NCBI GenBank assembly: GCA_022819605.1
Contig: JAJEGW010000192.1
Coordinates: 1-64,000, forward strand
Length of the DNA: 64,000 nucleotides
Direction of reading: 5' to 3'
DNA from: Silicimonas sp.
GTDB lineage: Bacteria > Pseudomonadota > Alphaproteobacteria > Rhodobacterales > Rhodobacteraceae
The notes under the pieces were generated by a model. That model saw only the letters and a program-made list of their open reading frames with translations. It was not told where the DNA came from and searched no databases. Position numbers and translations under genes: made by a program. Of this stretch, positions 63,950 to 64,000 are shown piece by piece (positions within the stretch are counted from its first letter, which is position 1; each line of letters begins with the position of its first letter).

Positions 63950-64000
63950 CTATTGCAGGATGCCCGCTCGATCCATGGCGTCGCGAATCGCGTTCCTGGT
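63950..64000 (-). CDS. C-terminus of a gene running off the right edge
   Basis: The minus strand is open from the edge to TAG at 63950-63952, ending TRNAIRDAMDRAGILQ. The composition is that of a normal protein end, and gene spacing supports a real gene, possibly the next member upstream of the liv operon. Too short to assign. Confidence 0.4.
   Translation of the reverse strand, partial: TRNAIRDAMDRAGILQ

Overview
The window reads as chromosomal DNA of a marine alphaproteobacterium of the Rhodobacterales (Roseobacter-type). Supporting genes are a DddP-type DMSP lyase, a cytoplasmic SoeABC sulfite dehydrogenase, a methylsuccinyl-CoA dehydrogenase of the ethylmalonyl-CoA pathway, phaA-phaB, and several small families typical of the group (DUF2007 next to trmN6/ispB, a DUF465 protein, two conserved small secreted or membrane proteins). 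DNA is GC-rich and densely coded, with many 1-14 bp gene overlaps. This taxonomic placement is an inference from gene content.

Layout. 1-2.2 kb: a worn accessory island. An IS1634-family transposase runs off the left edge; next to it is a two-gene ATPase/partner module whose partner gene is cut short and whose ATPase has no ordinary start codon before its Walker A motif. 2.7-7.4 kb: the lower protocatechuate-4,5-cleavage/gallate pathway (ligI, ligU/galD, ligK, galB) as a tightly overlapping operon, divergent from a LysR regulator with two DNA-binding domains. 7.4-13.2 kb: an epimerase, a sterol desaturase-family hydroxylase, adenine deaminase coupled to AMP nucleosidase (AMP to adenine to hypoxanthine), and an HU protein with a clear terminator. 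13.8-14.7 kb: a RelE-like toxin, a 33-residue ORF and an XRE antitoxin. 15.1-24.5 kb: ppaC, a HAD hydrolase, an EamA exporter, recO, mcd, a TSUP permease, dddP and another EamA exporter. 24.7-26.2 kb: an IS1380-family relic abutting an alanine dehydrogenase gene split by one amber codon.

26.5-33.1 kb: def-fmt, a MalY-like beta-lyase, two small envelope proteins, a membrane-anchored winged-helix protein, tRNA-Arg(CCT), a LacI regulator and a VapBC pair. 33.4-41.9 kb: a ThDP enzyme divergent from soeABC, then phaAB. 42.2-51.4 kb: housekeeping genes (DUF465, trmN6, DUF2007, polyprenyl synthase, ispE, a TPR protein, ETF-QO, greA, smpB). 51.5-54.7 kb: a P450 with an unusual I-helix, a two-TM ion channel and a Fic protein behind an array of operator-like repeats.

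54.9-63.6 kb: on the minus strand, a complete branched-chain-type ABC importer (binding protein, two permeases, two ATPases, one with a long tail), an aldehyde dehydrogenase and a coniferyl-alcohol dehydrogenase-like SDR in one overlapping operon, followed by a flotillin-like protein. With the PDC/gallate operon this suggests use of lignin-derived phenylpropanoids: import, side-chain oxidation, and ring-cleavage products sent to pyruvate and oxaloacetate. The substrate is an inference. The most notable items are the decayed ATPase module, the double-HTH LysR regulator, the small ORF inside soeABC, the tailed LivF with its phenylpropanoid neighbours, the membrane winged-helix protein and the Fic operator array.
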